64,000 nt of DNA from contig NZ_CP042306.1 in assembly GCF_007859635.1 (NCBI RefSeq), forward strand, positions 930,001 to 994,000. Reading direction: 5' to 3'. The position numbers were made by a program, and so were the translations under genes. This DNA comes from Sphingomonas panacisoli. Its GTDB lineage: Bacteria; Pseudomonadota; Alphaproteobacteria; Sphingomonadales; Sphingomonadaceae. This document shows, piece by piece, positions 60,917-64,000 of this stretch. The first letter of the stretch is position 1. Each line of letters begins with the position of its first letter. The notes beneath the pieces are model-generated. The model had not been told where the DNA came from, did not search any database, and was given only the letters and a program-made list of their open reading frames with translations.

Positions 60917-60943
60917 CTCGTCGAAACTTTGTCGCGTGCGTCG
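60917..60943 (+). promoter_or_regulatory. three-site TCGTCG repeat upstream of the 61020 gene
   Basis: CTCGTCG at 60917, CTTTGTCG at 60927 and TGCGTCG at 60937; the TCG ends are 11 and 9 bp apart, summing to 20. Mirror orientation to the array at 60707, about 80 bases before the next gene. Confidence 0.42.
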
Positions 60944-61019
60944 CACTCCAGAAGACGTGAATGTCGCGCGATGCGATTGGTTTGGCATCCCGCCCGCTGG
61001 GCAGACTTAGGAGGCCAAA

Positions 61020-61493
61020 ATGCTATTCCACATTTCGATTGATGCGAATGATCCCCAACGGGTCGCCACCGTGATTGCGGAATTGTGGCAAGGGCAGGTT
61101 GCACCCTTCCCGCCTGTAATCGCCGGTAGCTGGGTTGCGTTGGCCGGTGACGAGCGCGGGTCGCTCATTGAGGTTTATCCACGCGGCACTGAACTGGTGG
61201 TCGCTGAGGGCGACGCTGATTCCTATGGGGTGATAAGAACGCCGGCTAGCGGCACGGCCACGCATTTCGCTATGGCGACATCGCTGGACACGGATGCCGT
61301 GTTTGCCATCGCTGCTCGTGAAAACTGGCCGGCAAAGTACCGTAAGCGGGGCGACATGTTCGGCGTGATCGAGTTCTGGATTGAAGGATGGCGAATGATC
61401 GAGGTGCTTACACCAGTCATGCAATCAGAATATTTGAGTGCGATACCTGGCGCATCTCATGCTCTGTTCGAAGCCCAGATGAAAAGCGGATGA
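61020..61493 (+). CDS. conserved hypothetical protein, glyoxalase-like
   Basis: 157 residues, no signal peptide. MLFHISIDANDPQRVATVIA, the strand ERGSLIEVYPRGTELVVAEG, THFAMATSLDTDAVFAIAAR and the closing VIEFWIEGWRMIEVLTPVMQ form a beta-alpha-beta-beta-beta pattern like the glyoxalase/vicinal-oxygen-chelate fold, with a His in strand 1 and an acidic residue in the sheet. Widespread in Proteobacteria without known role. TTAGGAGG stands before the ATG. Confidence 0.82.
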   Translation: MLFHISIDANDPQRVATVIAELWQGQVAPFPPVIAGSWVALAGDERGSLIEVYPRGTELVVAEGDADSYGVIRTPASGTATHFAMATSLDTDAVFAIAARENWPAKYRKRGDMFGVIEFWIEGWRMIEVLTPVMQSEYLSAIPGASHALFEAQMKSG

Positions 61494-61496
61494 TGG

Positions 61497-61619
61497 GTTG
61501 TTCGTCAGACCGACAGCTTCCGGCCCGAATCCCGCCGTTTGTACGGCCGCCTGAAACGACTTCCGCTTTTACGATCTGGCGGCCCGACAGCCGCCGTTCC
61601 GCTTCCGGCCCATGAGCCT
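61497..61619 (+). repeat. short repeat-like GC-rich motifs
   Basis: GACAGCTTCCGGCCCGAATC, then CCGCCGTTTG (about 61509-61541), followed by GACAGCCGCCGTTCCGCTTC, then CGGCCCATGA (about 61586-61615). They share blocks with the type B elements near 47 kb (GGAAGC, GCCGTTC) but in another arrangement. Confidence 0.3.
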
Positions 61620-61623
61620 CCGT

Positions 61624-61947
61624 TCACCAGTCATCGTCCGAATCGTCTTGAACGACCACCACCTCGTACTGATCAGACGCGAAGTGGATCAGGATCGCTC
61701 GCGTGTCTCCGACCTGGGTCACAAGTAGCGTGTGTCCAAGGGCTGCATCGTCTTTGTTTTCGGATGCGGTGGCAAGTCGCAAGCCATAGTCCCTGGATAG
61801 ATCCTGCTGTGTCGGACGGCCGGTGTAGCTCTTTTGTACATGCAGAAATCCCGCAAGCGGCGCCTCATCGCCGCCGGGGTATACAAGGGTGGAACCGGAA
61901 AGATCGATCAGCTCGTCTCTATGGACGGCGGAAACAGGAACGGTCAT
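61624..61947 (-). CDS. small acidic protein downstream of the DNA methyltransferase
   Basis: 107 residues beginning MTVPVSAVHRDELIDLSGST, soluble and beta-rich (LVYPGGDEAPLAGFLHVQKS, HTLLVTQVGDTRAILIHFAS, DQYEVVVVQ) with an acidic end DDSDDDW. GGAG stands six bases before the second of two tandem ATGs (61947). It follows the methyltransferase by 60 bases on the same strand and is probably cotranscribed. An acidic DNA-mimic or partner of the methyltransferase is conceivable but speculative. No family recognised. Confidence 0.7.
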   Translation of the reverse strand: MTVPVSAVHRDELIDLSGSTLVYPGGDEAPLAGFLHVQKSYTGRPTQQDLSRDYGLRLATASENKDDAALGHTLLVTQVGDTRAILIHFASDQYEVVVVQDDSDDDW

Positions 61948-62008
61948 CATAATCTCCATAGCTAAGTTAATTTTAATTGCCGGTTGCGGCCCACAGGCCG
62001 TCACGAAT

Positions 62009-63304
62009 CTATGAAGGCTTTTCCACTAAGGCGTTTGCAATCATCGCGCTCAGGGCTTCTTCTGCGGCGGCCTTTACGACACGATCGTCGGACAACAAGT
62101 CACGCCGCATCCAGTTGGGGGCGCGCCTGACGACGTCGGCGATAATTCGCTCGGAGCTGGACATCATTGAGGTACGAGCAGGTTTCGAGGTTGTCGGCAA
62201 CGTACCTATGTTTGCTGTTTTGACAGCTTGCCGATTGGGCCGGCGATCAAACTCATCGAAGAATCCGAGGCTTTGGGCGCGAAGGCGGCCGACATCCACT
62301 CGAATGCCGGCCGCATCGTTCGCCAGGGTGTCGGGTGGTGAGCTACTTCGCGGTATCTGCTGATGGTAAAGCGCCACAATTTCCGACCGCGACAAGCTCG
62401 GATTGCCGGCGACGTTTCCGACGACGCTGGCGAAGTTGAGCTTTCTCATGATCGCTTCGACACCGGGCGCGATCGCCTTGATGAAATAGTGCGAGTTCGG
62501 GCTGCGGGTGAAATCGCGGTGCACTCGGCCGGCTCGGGCGCCGACCCGCTGGATCGCGAAATCGGCGAGTGCCGGTGTCGTGAATTCGAAATCCGGGTGC
62601 CTGGTTTCAACAGGTCGGAGCTGCCGCGGCTCGGTGCGGCGTTCCCAAATCTGGAACAGTGCAGGCACGTTATACGGTTTGCCGCGGAAATGGAATGCGT
62701 TGTCCGGCACCAGTTCTTCTCGAACCAGGTGAAAAAACCGATTGAGACGATTTTCGATCGACGCCTTTCGGAACGATCGCGGCACGATGAGCGCGATGAC
62801 ATCGGCCTGGCGCGCCGCGTGGTTGAAGAACTTGACGGCCGTGCTGGCGTTTTTGCCAAACGGCGGGTTGCCGATGATGGCGCGCTGTCTGCTGCTTTTA
62901 ACGTGGACCGTCAGGAAGTCGGCCTTGATGATGCCGGGGTATTTCGGTTCAACATCATAGGCGAGGCTGCCGGGGGGCAACAGTTTATAGAACGACCCCA
63001 TACCGGCGGACGGCTCAATCATCAGGTAACGAGCTGGATCAAAATGCTGTTTGAAGATCCGGTAGAAGTGTTTCGCGACGCCCGGGCGGGTGTAATATTG
63101 ATCGAGCCGGACATCCGACGGCCGATAGTCGGTTTTCGACTTTCGCTGACCGCGTTTACCGCCATTCTTGGCGACATTGGGTTGGACCTGGACGAGTGTT
63201 TCCGCCGACGGGAGAGCATCAGCTCGCGTCGATGCAGCGCGAACGACGGGGACATGGCGATAGACGTCGAACGTGCCGACGGGCAGCTTGGCTAACGAGA
63301 TCAT
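62009..63304 (-). CDS. adenine-N6-type DNA methyltransferase
   Basis: 431 residues. The catalytic motif NPPFGKN (residues about 150) is the N6-adenine type IV motif. It is preceded by the cofactor region: YYTRPGVAKHFYRIFKQHFD, then MIEPSAGMGSFYKLLPPGS and AYDVEPKYPGIIKADFL. PRSFRKASIENRLNRFFHLV and the later VPALFQIWERR follow as in Eco57I/TaqI-like enzymes. No nuclease motif or nuclease gene is adjacent, so it appears solitary, as often on plasmids and integrative elements. The C-terminal 150 residues are less conserved and basic. The ATG at 63304 has a poor ribosome site. Confidence 0.85.
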   Translation of the reverse strand: MISLAKLPVGTFDVYRHVPVVRAASTRADALPSAETLVQVQPNVAKNGGKRGQRKSKTDYRPSDVRLDQYYTRPGVAKHFYRIFKQHFDPARYLMIEPSAGMGSFYKLLPPGSLAYDVEPKYPGIIKADFLTVHVKSSRQRAIIGNPPFGKNASTAVKFFNHAARQADVIALIVPRSFRKASIENRLNRFFHLVREELVPDNAFHFRGKPYNVPALFQIWERRTEPRQLRPVETRHPDFEFTTPALADFAIQRVGARAGRVHRDFTRSPNSHYFIKAIAPGVEAIMRKLNFASVVGNVAGNPSLSRSEIVALYHQQIPRSSSPPDTLANDAAGIRVDVGRLRAQSLGFFDEFDRRPNRQAVKTANIGTLPTTSKPARTSMMSSSERIIADVVRRAPNWMRRDLLSDDRVVKAAAEEALSAMIANALVEKPS

Positions 63305-63879
63305 GAGGAGACGTTCCTGTCAGTGAACGGCTCCCGGCGGCCGTTCAGGACAATCCCACCAGCCACTGGTGGAACTCGAGACGGTGCTCCTCTCGTCTCG
63401 ACACCGCGTACCGGGCGGCTAGCGACACACATCGATGAATTTCGACGACCGCCTCACCCTGCGCGACGCTCCGCGTGGATCGGGATTGGGCCGTGCGCCG
63501 TCAAACGACGCCTGTGTGCCTCTGCTCTATCAACTGTCCTACCGCATTCAGCAAGATCGGAGGCTGGTTAACGGCTGTACCGTTTCGATACAGTGACTTA
63601 GCTTGCCGCTTTCTCGTTCAATCGACCGCAGAAACGGACCGCTTCGGTCGCCGCCAAACGTCATCATTGTCGCCGCTGCGTGGAAAAGGGCTGCGGCCCA
63701 CCGCCCCGCTAAATAAAGGTCCCTTTGAGCGGACTGCGGAAAAGCGCGGCCGGTTGCAACCATCGCGGCAGGGCTGGGAACAGGGGACAGATTGAAATTG
63801 CAGTGAGGACTGGGAAGTAGAGGAAAAGAGTTGATATTCAGCTCTTGGCTTCCTGGTCCTTCTTGCAAGGAGGTCTGTG
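63305..63879. other. gene-free stretch with an imperfect palindrome
   Basis: 575 bases in which short frames lack ribosome sites and family resemblance. At 63706-63732 there is a symmetric element: CCGCT, AAATA, AAGG, TC, CCTTT, G, AGCGG (outer arms 5 bp, inner arms AAAGG/CCTTT). It may be an operator for the divergent genes on either side. Confidence 0.4.
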
Positions 63880-64000
63880 ATGCAATCACCTTTCGTGCCG
63901 ACCATCATTCAGTCGGTGGGGCTGGCATGCGTGCCGGTCGACGACATGCCGCCGAACACATCGCTCGCGCGAAAGCCGGTCGCGGCGGCGATCGTCACGA
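63880..64000 (+). CDS. start of an unknown gene, cut by the window end
   Basis: 40 codons visible: MQSPFVPTIIQSVGLACVPV, then DDMPPNTSLARKPVAAAIVT. AAGGAGGT lies seven bases before the ATG, an almost perfect ribosome site, so it is a real start. The visible part has no diagnostic motif; it diverges from the DNA methyltransferase across the 575-base gap. Confidence 0.7.
   Translation, partial: MQSPFVPTIIQSVGLACVPVDDMPPNTSLARKPVAAAIVT

Noticed and set aside
63289..63313. GGAAC-N15-CGTT match on the minus strand at the methyltransferase start
   Set aside because: The -10 would fall inside the coding region, so it cannot drive this start; probably chance.
1..64000. tRNA, rRNA, CRISPR arrays, prophage genes
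   Set aside because: No T-loop-like GGTTCRANYCC contexts with cloverleaf pairing, no rRNA signatures, no regularly spaced identical repeats, and no phage structural genes were found. The short repeats between 30.9 and 52.6 kb are too diverged and too far apart to be CRISPR.

Overview
The window is high-GC, densely coded DNA with short Shine-Dalgarno-led genes and frequent ATGA stop/start overlaps. It looks like an alphaproteobacterium of the Sphingomonas group. Pointers are an exported protein with a PEPxxWA-type C-terminal sorting signal, several GGAAC-N16/17-CGTT promoters of the alphaproteobacterial general stress sigma factor (EcfG), LOV and BLUF photoreceptors, and small proteins of a kind usual in sphingomonads. 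No rRNA, tRNA, CRISPR array, intact insertion sequence or prophage was seen. Chromosome or megaplasmid cannot be decided.

Layout. 1-2.6 kb: end of a LOV histidine kinase, a small basic protein and a BLUF photoreceptor. 3.1-13.1 kb: a periplasmic respiration block. Membrane PQQ glucose dehydrogenase is followed, with overlapping genes, by a caa3-type oxidase (ctaG, II, I, III, a membrane protein, a lipoprotein cytochrome c). A convergent operon carries two more cytochromes c, a sorbosone-type dehydrogenase and a membrane protein. 13.4-24.4 kb: stress and accessory genes: a 25-codon ORF behind an EcfG promoter, DUF2252, SDR, NDH-2, Hsp20 with a ROSE-like RNA thermometer, a frameshifted DUF72 gene, hemerythrin, and a three-gene unknown operon. 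24.8-30.9 kb: a mobilization-like locus with a ParA-like ATPase, two partner genes and a divergent MobA/MobL-type relaxase, separated by DNA rich in inverted repeats (candidate oriT). 31-46.7 kb: secreted hydrolases (two M13 metallopeptidases, two alpha/beta hydrolases, M23, S41-like, beta-lactamase-like) with two AraC regulators. 46.9-53.6 kb: small membrane and hydrophilic stress-type proteins, a methyltransferase and a cupin. 53.7-61 kb: a signalling module: a LysR sensor half lacking its DNA-binding domain, a 1489-residue PAS-GAF5-PAS-HK-REC kinase, a REC-LytTR regulator, and a PEP-CTERM protein. 61.6-64 kb: an adenine-N6-type DNA methyltransferase with a small partner.

Two non-coding patterns stand out. 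First, direct repeats of TTCGTCG (CGACGAA on the other strand), spaced 20-21 bp, lie at promoters around the LytTR module and resemble AlgR-type LytTR sites. Second, at least ten copies of a fixed-length, ~57-bp degenerate repeat occur in the same orientation in gaps between 30.9 and 52.6 kb.
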